Assembly: GCA_938048925.1 (NCBI GenBank)
Contig: CALITV010000071.1
Coordinates: forward strand, 1-6,504
From: an uncultured bacterium
Lineage (GTDB): Bacteria; UBP6; UBA1177; JAKLFG01
Direction: 5' to 3'
Length of the DNA stretch: 6,504 nucleotides
Shown: piece by piece, positions 1-5,670 of the stretch
Numbering within the stretch: the first letter of the stretch is position 1
Layout: each line of letters opens with the position of its first letter
Translations under genes and position numbers: made by a program
The notes under the pieces: model-generated
Told to the model about the DNA's origin: nothing
What the model saw: only the letters and a program-made list of their open reading frames with translations
The model's database searches: none

Positions 1-302
1 AACCGTGCGGGATGAACCAGATGTATGCGATGCGCTACGGTACGGTGCCGGTGGTGCGCGCCGTGGGCGGTCTCGTCGAGACGGTGATTGATATTGACGA
101 ATATCCGGCGCATGGGACTGGACTCGTTTTCCGCGAAGCGACCGCTGATGCGCTGGGAAACCGTCTTCGTGCGGCCATCCAGATATTTCACGATGTCCCC
201 GACCGTTACCTCATGATGACACGGCGCTGTATGGCCGCCGATTTTGGTTGGGATGCCTCTGTGGAACAGTATCTAACACTCTACCGCAATCTCTTGCTTT
301 GA
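1..302 (+). CDS. glgA: Glycogen synthase, C-terminal fragment (5' end outside window)
   Basis: This is the last 100 or so residues of a bacterial glycogen synthase (GT5, GT-B fold), which transfers glucose from ADP-glucose to the non-reducing end of a growing alpha-1,4-glucan in the cytoplasm. The frame is open from base 3 and reads P-C-G-M-N-Q-M-Y-A-M-R-Y-G-T-V-P-V-V-R. This is the conserved nucleotide-sugar-binding segment of GlgA (family form E-P-C-G-L-x-Q-M-Y-x-x-R-Y-G-T), and bases 1-2 fit the end of the preceding Glu codon. It is followed by the G-G-L-x-E-T-V motif, the G-T-G-L-V-F loop and a normal C-terminal helix ending D-F-G-W-D-x-S-x-x-x-Y. The stop is TGA at 300-302. The remaining roughly 380 residues, including the N-terminal K-x-G-G loop, lie upstream. 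I see no functional link to the envelope genes that follow. The family assignment is firm; donor specificity cannot be judged from this part. Confidence 0.93.
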   Translation, partial: PCGMNQMYAMRYGTVPVVRAVGGLVETVIDIDEYPAHGTGLVFREATADALGNRLRAAIQIFHDVPDRYLMMTRRCMAADFGWDASVEQYLTLYRNLLL

Positions 303-326
303 ACTTTTTTTTGAATAGGGTATCAA
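299..326 (+). promoter_or_regulatory. Candidate sigma70-type promoter for the LPP20/FlgT block
   Basis: TTGAAC (299-304) and TATCAA (321-326) are separated by 16 bases; each matches four of six consensus positions. The -35 overlaps the glgA stop and the spacer is T-rich (eight T at 305-312). It is placed sensibly in the only gap before the five-gene envelope cluster, with an expected start near 333 and a leader of about 40 bases. The match is weak and the call rests mainly on position. Confidence 0.3.
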
Positions 327-361
327 AGGACGGTGTCTGGAAGACTTGTCAATCATGTGAC

Positions 362-365
362 GGAG
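362..365 (+). promoter_or_regulatory. Ribosome binding site (GGAG) that selects the ATG at 375
   Basis: GGAG lies nine bases before ATG 375. The alternative GTG at 333 has AAAGGA only two bases upstream, too close for normal initiation, and would add 14 polar residues before the signal peptide. The ATG at 375 is therefore the better start. Confidence 0.6.
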
Positions 366-374
366 AACAACGCC

Positions 375-1226
375 ATGGCGAGAAAGTTCGTCTTCTTGCT
401 CATGTTGGCCAGTTTCCTGCTCATCACGGCGCAGGAGGCCGACAAGGGCGACGCGGTGCAGGATGTCCCCCACGGCAAGATAAACTGGACAAAACAGTAT
501 GTCTATGCCACGGGGAGCGGTGCGCCCGATCTCAAGGCGCCCAATGTCGCGGTTGCACGGCTCGGCGCCGAACGGGTGGCGCGGGCCGATGCGTACCGAA
601 ATCTTCTCGAGGCGGTCAAGGGAGTCACGGTGACCGGGAGCACGACCATCAAGAACTCCATGGAAGAGTCCATGGAGGTGAAGACGCAGGTCGAAGGGGT
701 CGTAAAGGGGGCCGAAGTGGTAACGACCAAGTACTATTCGGATGGCGGTGTTGATGTCGTCATCCGGGTGCCGCTCTCGACGCTCGTCGAGAAAGTGGCG
801 CCGACCCCTGCGGCGACGAAGGAGATAGAAAACAAGGAGTCGGTGAAGGTAACGCCTCCGGCGGGCGCCGAAAAGGGAGCCGCCGGCGGGGGTGACCAGA
901 AGGCGATCCTCGTCTTCGATGTGCGTGGTGCCAAATTCACCCCCTCGCTCTTCCCAGCGGTCTATACGGAGGACGGCAAGATCGTTTACAGCAAGAAACA
1001 GGTGCGCGAGGAGGTCCTCAAGACGACGGGTATGATACATTACATCAAAGACGACCTCGACTCGGTCTCGGCACTCTACGGCGACACCGCCTCGATGCTC
1101 GTCCTTAAGGTGACCAAGGTCAAGAACAAATCGGACCTTATCGTGGGGACGAACGACTTGGCCGCGATACAATCGAAACTCAAGCCCGATGCCTTGAGCG
1201 AGGGCAGAGTGGTCATACTGTTTTAA
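375..1226 (+). CDS. LPP20-family exported protein, not lipidated
   Basis: Predicted 283-residue periplasmic protein. Residues 1-19 form a signal peptide (M-A-R-K, then a hydrophobic stretch ending L-L-I-T-A). There is no cysteine anywhere in the protein, so unlike Helicobacter LPP20 it cannot be a lipoprotein. Residues 38-135 match the LPP20 pattern: W-T-x-x-Y-V-Y-A-T-G-x-G-A-P, then a helix with regularly spaced Ala and Arg (V-A-R-A-D-A-Y-R-N-L-L-E-A-V-K-G-V), and a beta-rich part ending V-D-V-V-I-R-V-P-L. A low-complexity linker rich in P, A, G, E and K (about 141-174) leads to a C-terminal domain (176-283) with the A-K-F-T-P-S-L-F-P and D-G-K-I-V-Y-S segments I associate with the same family. 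The biochemical function is unknown; relatives are surface or flagellum-associated envelope proteins. The next gene begins 12 bases downstream and carries a related N-terminal module, so the two are probably co-transcribed and act together. Family call fairly sure, role unknown. Confidence 0.78.
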   Translation: MARKFVFLLMLASFLLITAQEADKGDAVQDVPHGKINWTKQYVYATGSGAPDLKAPNVAVARLGAERVARADAYRNLLEAVKGVTVTGSTTIKNSMEESMEVKTQVEGVVKGAEVVTTKYYSDGGVDVVIRVPLSTLVEKVAPTPAATKEIENKESVKVTPPAGAEKGAAGGGDQKAILVFDVRGAKFTPSLFPAVYTEDGKIVYSKKQVREEVLKTTGMIHYIKDDLDSVSALYGDTASMLVLKVTKVKNKSDLIVGTNDLAAIQSKLKPDALSEGRVVILF

Positions 1227-1238
1227 CGGGGGAATATC

Positions 1239-2390
1239 ATGAGAAAAATACTTGCGGTTTTGGTGTGTGTAGCGCTGTTCGCCGGCGCGGTGTCCGCCGC
1301 CGAGAAAAAGGTGACGGTCGAGGGCTTCGGCGCCGTGGTGAACGGCAATGTCGAACTCGCGAAGAAGGAGGCGACCGAAGATGCGCTCCGACGGGCGCTC
1401 GAGATGGTCATGGGGGCGGTCGTCTCGGCCGAAACGGTGGTTGAGAACTACCAACTCGTTTCCGACAAGATTATCTCGAAAGTGAACGGCTATATCAAGA
1501 ACTACAAGGTGCTTGAGTCGAAGGAATCGCAGGGTGTCGTCACGGTGAAGGTCGAGGCAGTGGTGAAAGAGAGCGACCTCAAGAACGACCTCGAACTGCT
1601 CCAGACGACGCTCGAACGGATGAACTATCCCAAGGTCGTTGTGATGATGGCCGAACAGAATGTCGGGATGACCGTCTTTTCGTTCTGGTGGGGCGGCGCT
1701 GCGGCGCAGGCGGTACAGACCGACATCGGCTCGGCCGAACAGGCGCTCACCGCGGCGCTCCTCGAGAAGAATTTCCGCATCGTGGACCGCAACGCACTTG
1801 CGACGGGGGTAAAGGTGAAGCCGTCCTATCAAGTCGTTGACATCAGCAATCAGGACATCCTCGAGATGACCAAAACGCTCGACGCCGACATCGTCATCGC
1901 CGGCAAGGCGATGGCGCGCTCGGTCGGCAGCATCGCCGGATCGCAGATGACCTCGACGCAGGCCAATGTCACTATGCGCGCCATCAATCTCAAGGACGGC
2001 AAGGTGATCGGATCGGCCTCGGCGCAGGCGGCGCAACCACACATAGACCCGGTTACTGGAGGAACGCTGGCTATAGAGAAGGCGGCCAAAGAGGCGAGCA
2101 AGAAATTGGTCTCCGACATGGTCCGCTCGTGGACCCAGTCGCTCAACAACGGCGAGGAGTACGCCGTCGTGGTCAATAATCTCGCCGATTCGGTCGCCAT
2201 GTTCAAAGCGGAGCAGGCGATCCGGGCGAACAAACTGGTCACCGGTGTTTTGCTTCAGTCCTTCGAGGGAAAGACGGCGACCTTCCGCGTTTCGTTCCGG
2301 GGGGCGGCGAACGCGCTTGCACAGGGATTGTCCAGCGAATACAAGCCAGTCGAGATCTCGGGGAAAAAAATTGTCATCGAACCGAAATGA
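1239..2390 (+). CDS. FlgT-like periplasmic protein (FlgT N and M type domains)
   Basis: Predicted 383-residue secreted protein. Residues 1-20 are a clear signal peptide with a V-S-A cleavage site. Residues 24-110 resemble the N-terminal domain of FlgT: V-E-G-F-G, N-G-N-V-E-L-A-K-K-E-A, D-A-L-R-R-A-L-E, then S-A-E-T-V-V-E-N-Y-Q-L and G-Y-I-K-N-Y-K-V. In Vibrio, FlgT builds the H ring around the flagellar basal body. Residues about 130-300 form a mixed alpha/beta domain (K-N-F-R-I-V-D-R-N, L-D-A-D-I-V-I-A-G-K-A) resembling the FlgT middle/TolB/CsgG type of fold. Residues about 307-365 are a small domain with an F-R-V-S-F-R-G motif; its place in a known family is unclear. The C-terminal FlgT domain is not evident here, but something like it sits on the next gene's product. 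No flagellar gene is in view, so a flagellar role is not established. An alternative is a general envelope protein of the LPP20/FlgT-N superfamily. The preceding gene is only 12 bases away; a G-rich stretch (1228-1232) is the likely ribosome site. Confidence 0.72.
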   Translation: MRKILAVLVCVALFAGAVSAAEKKVTVEGFGAVVNGNVELAKKEATEDALRRALEMVMGAVVSAETVVENYQLVSDKIISKVNGYIKNYKVLESKESQGVVTVKVEAVVKESDLKNDLELLQTTLERMNYPKVVVMMAEQNVGMTVFSFWWGGAAAQAVQTDIGSAEQALTAALLEKNFRIVDRNALATGVKVKPSYQVVDISNQDILEMTKTLDADIVIAGKAMARSVGSIAGSQMTSTQANVTMRAINLKDGKVIGSASAQAAQPHIDPVTGGTLAIEKAAKEASKKLVSDMVRSWTQSLNNGEEYAVVVNNLADSVAMFKAEQAIRANKLVTGVLLQSFEGKTATFRVSFRGAANALAQGLSSEYKPVEISGKKIVIEPK

Positions 2391-2398
2391 CATATACT
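2371..2398 (+). promoter_or_regulatory. Candidate sigma70-type promoter for the CsgG-PEGA-FecR-AI-2E block
   Basis: TTGTCA (2371-2376) and TATACT (2393-2398) are spaced by 16 bases; each matches five of six consensus positions, and an A-tract (2364-2370) sits just upstream like an UP element. It overlaps the last codons of the FlgT-like gene. Initiation near 2405 would give a leader of about 58 bases before the ATG at 2463. This is the best promoter match I noticed in the window, and it coincides with the widest gap inside the cluster. Confidence 0.5.
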
Positions 2399-2447
2399 GA
2401 ATGTGTCTTTATGGGAGCAACTCGTGTTACAAAACACTATCAGAGTC

Positions 2448-2454
2448 AAGGAGG
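2448..2454 (+). promoter_or_regulatory. Strong ribosome binding site (AAGGAGG) for the CsgG-like gene
   Basis: A near-perfect Shine-Dalgarno sequence lies eight bases before ATG 2463. It decides the start against the in-frame GTG at 2403, which would bury the lipoprotein signal behind 20 extra residues. Confidence 0.85.
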
Positions 2455-2462
2455 TTCGAGTT

Positions 2463-3395
2463 ATGAGTAAGGTCGCATTCTTCTGTCTTTTGTCGCTGAC
2501 CGTCGCGTTGTTTCTCGGTTCCTGTGGCGGGCCGAAGAAACAGGCCGCCATCGCGCCGGCCGACACGGTTGACTATTCGAAACTGGTCACGCATGGGCCC
2601 AAAAAGAGAATCGCCATTGCCGAGTTCGTCAACAAGACACAATATGCCAAAGGCCGCATCGGTACACAAGCCTCCGATCAATTGGCGACGCATCTCGTCA
2701 AATCGAACGCCTTCATCGTCATCGAGCGCGAACAGCTCGCCAAGGTCATGGGTGAGCAGGCACTCGGCCAGACCGGTGCGGTGAAGGGCGAAACGGCGGC
2801 CAAGGTCGGCGAGTTGCTCGGCGCACAGGCGCTCATCACCGGTTCGATCACCGAGTTCGGCTTTACGCAAGGAACTACGGACGGCGGTGTCTTCAAAAAG
2901 AAGGTTCAGAGGGTGCGTGCGGTGGTCAATGTCCGCGCGATAGACACCTCCACGGGCCAGATCATCTTCGCCGAGAACGGAGAGGGGATCGCCGAAACAG
3001 AGGATACGCAGGTGTTTGGCTTCGGCAGTAAGGCGGGGTACGATGAAACGCTCAACGACAAGGCGCTTAATCAGGCGATCGTGAAGCTCGTAAGCAATAT
3101 CGTCAAGAATCTCGATAAGGTGCAGTGGGCCGGCCGCGTGGTCAAGACGACCGACTCGGGTAAGATCATCATCAACGCGGGACAGGACACCGGTCTCAAA
3201 GAAGGCGATGTGTTCGTGGTAAGCAAACTCGGCGAAATGCTCCTCGATCCCGATACCGGTGTGGCGCTCGGGCGCGAGCCGGGCGAGGTGCGCGGCAAGA
3301 TCAAGGTGACGATGCTTCAGGATAAGATGGCGGTCTGCGATGTCGTCGAGGGCGGCGGTTTCGAGGCCGGTGATCAGGTCAAGATGGCGGACTGA
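2463..3395 (+). CDS. CsgG-family outer-membrane lipoprotein with a FlgT-C-like tail
   Basis: Predicted 310-residue lipoprotein. The signal peptide ends in lipobox L-G-S-C with Cys21 as the lipidated residue; Gly at +2 favours the outer membrane in a typical diderm. Residues 46-220 match the CsgG family (curli export channel and relatives): K-K-R-I-A-I-A-E-F-V-N-K-T, F-I-V-I-E-R-E-Q-L, G-E-L-L-G-A-Q-A-L-I-T-G-S-I-T-E-F, V-N-V-R-A-I-D-T-S-T-G-Q-I. Residues 221-310 are extra relative to curli CsgG and resemble the FlgT C-terminal domain (G-R-V-V, I-I-I-N-A-G-Q-D-T-G-L-K-E-G-D-V-F-V-V). The two segments that form the transmembrane hairpins in E. coli CsgG look shorter here (about 130-155 and 170-195), so it may be a periplasmic ring or scaffold protein and not an open pore. 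No curli gene (csgA, B, E, F) is in view. It probably leads a transcript continuing through the PEGA and FecR genes. Family sure, function unknown. Confidence 0.86.
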   Translation: MSKVAFFCLLSLTVALFLGSCGGPKKQAAIAPADTVDYSKLVTHGPKKRIAIAEFVNKTQYAKGRIGTQASDQLATHLVKSNAFIVIEREQLAKVMGEQALGQTGAVKGETAAKVGELLGAQALITGSITEFGFTQGTTDGGVFKKKVQRVRAVVNVRAIDTSTGQIIFAENGEGIAETEDTQVFGFGSKAGYDETLNDKALNQAIVKLVSNIVKNLDKVQWAGRVVKTTDSGKIIINAGQDTGLKEGDVFVVSKLGEMLLDPDTGVALGREPGEVRGKIKVTMLQDKMAVCDVVEGGGFEAGDQVKMAD

Positions 3396-3418
3396 CGGAG
3401 ATATTAGGAGGTTTTCCC

Positions 3419-3736
3419 ATGCGGTACATCATGTGCGGTGCGGTGCTTCTCACCGCGATGCTGGTCATGTCGTGCAATACCATCAGGTCGAGCGAGAGCG
3501 GCGTCGGCAATCAGGGTTTGCTCGCCATCTACTGTGAGCCGGACAGCGCCGATGTCTATGTGGACGATGTCCTGCAGGGAAAGGCGAAACAGTTCGACGG
3601 GCGTCCCGCCTATCTGGAACTCTCTTCGGGTTCCCACAAGATCCGCCTCGAGGCGCCGGGATATGAGCCGTATCGTACCGAACTCTATATCAGCGAAGGC
3701 AAGGAAGAGCTCAAGATACGGTTGAGGAAGAAATAG
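3419..3736 (+). CDS. Small PEGA-domain lipoprotein
   Basis: Predicted 105-residue protein with a lipoprotein signal ending V-M-S-C (Cys19). Met at -2 is slightly unusual for a lipobox, but the rest fits; Asn at +2 favours the outer membrane. The mature part is almost entirely one PEGA domain (about 34-103): I-Y-C-E-P-D-S-A-D-V-Y-V-D-D, a short loop, L-E-L-S-S-G-S-H-K-I-R-L-E-A-P-G-Y-E-P-Y and a final charged beta strand. PEGA domains are small beta folds found in bacterial surface and envelope proteins; they are thought to mediate binding and have no known enzymatic activity. A perfect AGGAGG (3406-3411) sits seven bases before the ATG. The gene is 23 bases after the CsgG-like stop and 25 before the FecR-like start, so it is very likely in their operon and may be an accessory outer-membrane partner. 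Confidence 0.88.
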   Translation: MRYIMCGAVLLTAMLVMSCNTIRSSESGVGNQGLLAIYCEPDSADVYVDDVLQGKAKQFDGRPAYLELSSGSHKIRLEAPGYEPYRTELYISEGKEELKIRLRKK

Positions 3737-3761
3737 TAACCCGGATCGAGGGGAGGATGCT

Positions 3762-4508
3762 ATGCGGACCGTGCGCGGTATGGTGATGGCGACGGTAGCG
3801 ATGTGCCTGATGCCGGTGCTCCTTGATGCGGCCGAATGCGGTCCCACGGGCGCCGTAAAAGTGGACAAGATTGACGGCACGGCGAAGAGTTCCCCCGATC
3901 AGCAGGCGTGGACGCCGCTCAAGGCGGGGCAGGAAGTGCCGGCGACCTATTTCGTAAAGACCGAGGCGGGCGCCCGGGTTATGCTCCTCTTCCCCGACGG
4001 GTCGGCGCTCAAGGTGGGCGAGAATTCTCTGGTGAACCTCGGCGAGGTTTCCTCCGACTCGTCCTGTGAACGGGAAAGTTACAAGGTGAAGGTCTTCTTC
4101 GGAAAAATCTGGTCGAGCGTCAAGAAACTCGTGAGTAAGAACGAGACGGGCGGGTTCGTCGTCGAATCGAAGAATGCCGTCGCCGGTGTCCGCGGCACCA
4201 GTTTCGGCTTCATCGTAAATGCCGATGCTTCCGGCGCCCTCATGGTCGAAACGGGGCGGGTCGAGATTGCCTCGACCGTCAAAAAAGCCGAACCGCGAAA
4301 GCCGATGAACATTCAGGAGTGGAAGAAGAATCGCTCGCGGCAGGAGGTCGCCGGCCCGACGGAGATCTCTCAAAAGGAGTGGGAGGCGTTCGTCGTCGAG
4401 GCGATGCAGATGGTTAGGTTCGCGGCCGACGGCACGCTTTCCAAGCCGGTTCCCATCGGCCCGGCGAACGCCGATGCGTGGTATCGCGAAAACGCTCCGC
4501 TTAAATGA
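3762..4508 (+). CDS. Exported stand-alone FecR-domain protein
   Basis: Predicted 248-residue periplasmic protein. Residues 1-23 or 24 are a signal peptide (hydrophobic core, then L-L-D-A-A). Residues about 50-172 form a FecR domain: F-V-K-T-E-A-G-A-R-V-M-L-L-F-P-D-G-S-A-L, then L-V-N-L-G-E, G-K-I-W, and the hallmark N-A-V-A-G-V-R-G-T-S-F-G-F followed by V-E-T-G-R-V-E-I. Classical FecR is an inner-membrane anti-sigma regulator with a cytoplasmic N-terminus; this protein has no such region, no internal membrane helix, and no sigma factor beside it, so it belongs with the stand-alone secreted FecR proteins of unknown function. Cys26 and Cys102 are the only mature cysteines and could pair. The C-terminal 70 residues (K/R/E-rich, then A-F-V-V-E-A-M-Q-M-V) are not recognised. 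GGGAGG (3751-3756) precedes the ATG by five bases. The stop overlaps the next gene's start. Confidence 0.86.
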   Translation: MRTVRGMVMATVAMCLMPVLLDAAECGPTGAVKVDKIDGTAKSSPDQQAWTPLKAGQEVPATYFVKTEAGARVMLLFPDGSALKVGENSLVNLGEVSSDSSCERESYKVKVFFGKIWSSVKKLVSKNETGGFVVESKNAVAGVRGTSFGFIVNADASGALMVETGRVEIASTVKKAEPRKPMNIQEWKKNRSRQEVAGPTEISQKEWEAFVVEAMQMVRFAADGTLSKPVPIGPANADAWYRENAPLK

Positions 4509-5617
4509 TCGGCGAAAAGATCTACTCCTTTTTCATCGAGCGCCGCGGCTGGATACCCGCCGGGTTTTTTCTGCTCTGCTTTTTCGTCCTCTGGTTTCTT
4601 CCCAAGATAACCGCTATTTTGCTTGCCGCTTTTTTCACCGCGTATGCCGTGTCGCCGGTGGTCGCCTTTCTCAACACCCGCCTGCGGATGCATCGGGCGC
4701 TGGCGACGGCGATCGTCATGCTGATGGGAATACTCTTCGTCACGGCGATCCTCTTCGTTGTCCTCCCCGCGCTCTTTTCGCAACTCGCCGAAGCGGGGAA
4801 GAAACTGCCGGCTCTCCTCGTTTCGATGCTCAACTGGCTCTATGAGCAGGCGTATCAATATGGCATAGATCTCAACGAGTACCAAAATCTCACCGAGGAG
4901 GCGCTTTTTGAACGGGTCGGGACGCTTCTGCCGGTGTTCGATTCTCTACCGCAATTTGTCAGCACGGTGTTCCAGAAGACTTTTTCGTTCTTTTCGTTTC
5001 TTTTCTATCTCCTCATCTATGCGGTGGTCTTCTTCTTCATGAGCATGAGGCTTCCGCAACTTTATCGTGCCATCGTCGGCCTTTTCCCACCATCGCGGAA
5101 GGCGGAATTCCACGAGTGGGTCGAGAAGTTCGATCATGTCCTCAGTGGCTTTATTCGGGGTCAGATTACGGTCTGCCTTGTGCTTGGAACACTCTATGCC
5201 GTATGCCTTACGCTCGTCGGTCTTCCCTCCGGTGGCTCGCTCGGTGTTATTATCGGGTTCTTCTGCCTCGTCCCCTATGTCGGCATCATCACCGGATTCA
5301 CCGTCTCTTTGCTCCTAGCGCTCAGTGCGGGTGGTTGGGCTCTGGCGCTGAAGGTTTTTCTCGTGTTTGCGGCGGTCCAGACGCTCGACGCCATCGCAAT
5401 CACCCCGAACATCGTGGGGCAGCGTGTCGGCATCAGCCCCGTGCTCGTCATCATCGCGCTCTTTGCCGGTGCCGAACTTGCCGGATTCCTCGGTGTGCTC
5501 GTCGCGGTGCCGACCTTCGCGATACTCAAACTCATCGGCGAGTATCTTCTCGAGAAGTACAAGGCGAGTGAGATATATCAAGAGAGTACGCTACCGTCCC
5601 CACCTTCAGTTGACTAA
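4505..5617 (+). CDS. AI-2E/PerM-family membrane transporter
   Basis: Predicted 370-residue polytopic inner-membrane protein of the AI-2E transporter family (UPF0118; YdiK, PerM and TqsA relatives). Hydrophobic segments lie near residues 18-56 (two), 65-90, 157-180, 221-239, 244-275 (two), 278-297 and 309-338. A soluble amphipathic region lies at about 91-155, as is usual for the family. Conserved motifs are visible: G-F-I-R-G-Q (215-220), V-P-Y-V-G (256-260), and P-N-I-V-G-Q-R-V-G-I-S-P (301-312) followed by G-F-L-G-V-L-V-A-V-P. Members have been linked to autoinducer-2 export or to sodium/proton exchange, so the substrate cannot be assigned from sequence. The start codon overlaps the FecR stop as ATGA and lacks a good ribosome site, which suggests translational coupling. 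The charged and Pro/Ser-rich tail after residue 350 is cytoplasmic or disordered by inference. Confidence 0.9.
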   Translation: MIGEKIYSFFIERRGWIPAGFFLLCFFVLWFLPKITAILLAAFFTAYAVSPVVAFLNTRLRMHRALATAIVMLMGILFVTAILFVVLPALFSQLAEAGKKLPALLVSMLNWLYEQAYQYGIDLNEYQNLTEEALFERVGTLLPVFDSLPQFVSTVFQKTFSFFSFLFYLLIYAVVFFFMSMRLPQLYRAIVGLFPPSRKAEFHEWVEKFDHVLSGFIRGQITVCLVLGTLYAVCLTLVGLPSGGSLGVIIGFFCLVPYVGIITGFTVSLLLALSAGGWALALKVFLVFAAVQTLDAIAITPNIVGQRVGISPVLVIIALFAGAELAGFLGVLVAVPTFAILKLIGEYLLEKYKASEIYQESTLPSPPSVD

Positions 5618-5636
5618 TCCCTTTCTTCGATATACC
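5610..5636 (+). promoter_or_regulatory. Candidate promoter for asnS
   Basis: TTGACT (5610-5615, five of six) overlaps the stop of the AI-2E gene and is followed after 15 bases by TATACC (5631-5636, four of six). The short spacer weakens it. Only 53 bases separate the two genes, too few for a T-box leader, so either this promoter or read-through drives asnS. Confidence 0.35.
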
Positions 5637-5641
5637 GTAAA

Positions 5642-5655
5642 ATCATCATGATGAT
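5642..5655 (+). repeat. Perfect 14-base palindrome before asnS
   Basis: ATCATCATGATGAT is identical to its own reverse complement. It lies between the candidate -10 and the Shine-Dalgarno sequence of asnS, a position typical of an operator. As RNA it could only form a weak five-pair hairpin (loop CATG). It is low in complexity (two ATC/GAT-type triplet runs), so chance is possible. Confidence 0.4.
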
Positions 5656-5664
5656 AAAAGGAGG
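5656..5664 (+). promoter_or_regulatory. Strong ribosome binding site (AAAAGGAGG) selecting GTG 5671
   Basis: The site lies six bases before GTG 5671, the ideal distance. The in-frame ATG at 5680 would be 15 bases away, so the GTG is preferred and adds only Met-Ser-Phe. Confidence 0.8.
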
Positions 5665-5670
5665 CTGCGG

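Noticed and set aside
286..312. Possible terminator after glgA (GCAA/TTGC stem, then eight T)
   Set aside because: The stem has only four pairs and is separated from the T-tract by seven bases, so it is too weak to call an intrinsic terminator. The T-tract may instead be promoter spacer.
248..754. Forward open frame of 168 codons overlapping the start of the LPP20-like gene
   Set aside because: It lies out of frame over a gene with clear family motifs, has no ribosome site, and its Gly/Arg/His/Cys-rich translation looks like a frame shadow.
273..2393. A 706-codon open frame on the minus strand across the LPP20-like and FlgT-like genes
   Set aside because: Its codons are exactly in register with the forward codons of both genes, so it stays open simply because the forward frame has no TTA, CTA or TCA codons. 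The translation is rich in Arg, His, Asp and Leu with no recognisable domain, while the forward products have clear signal peptides and family motifs.
2424..2437. GTGTT/AACAC hairpin in the gap before the CsgG-like gene as a terminator
   Set aside because: It has five pairs, is AT-rich, and has no following T-run. It sits downstream of a better promoter match, so it would be part of the leader.
2463..3395. Calling the CsgG-like gene csgG of a curli operon
   Set aside because: The protein has a different C-terminal domain and shorter hairpin segments, and no curli subunit or accessory gene is nearby.
279..4957. 12-base repeat CTCTACCGCAAT near 279 and near 4945
   Set aside because: One repeat of this length is expected by chance in a 6.5 kb window, and both copies lie inside coding sequence.
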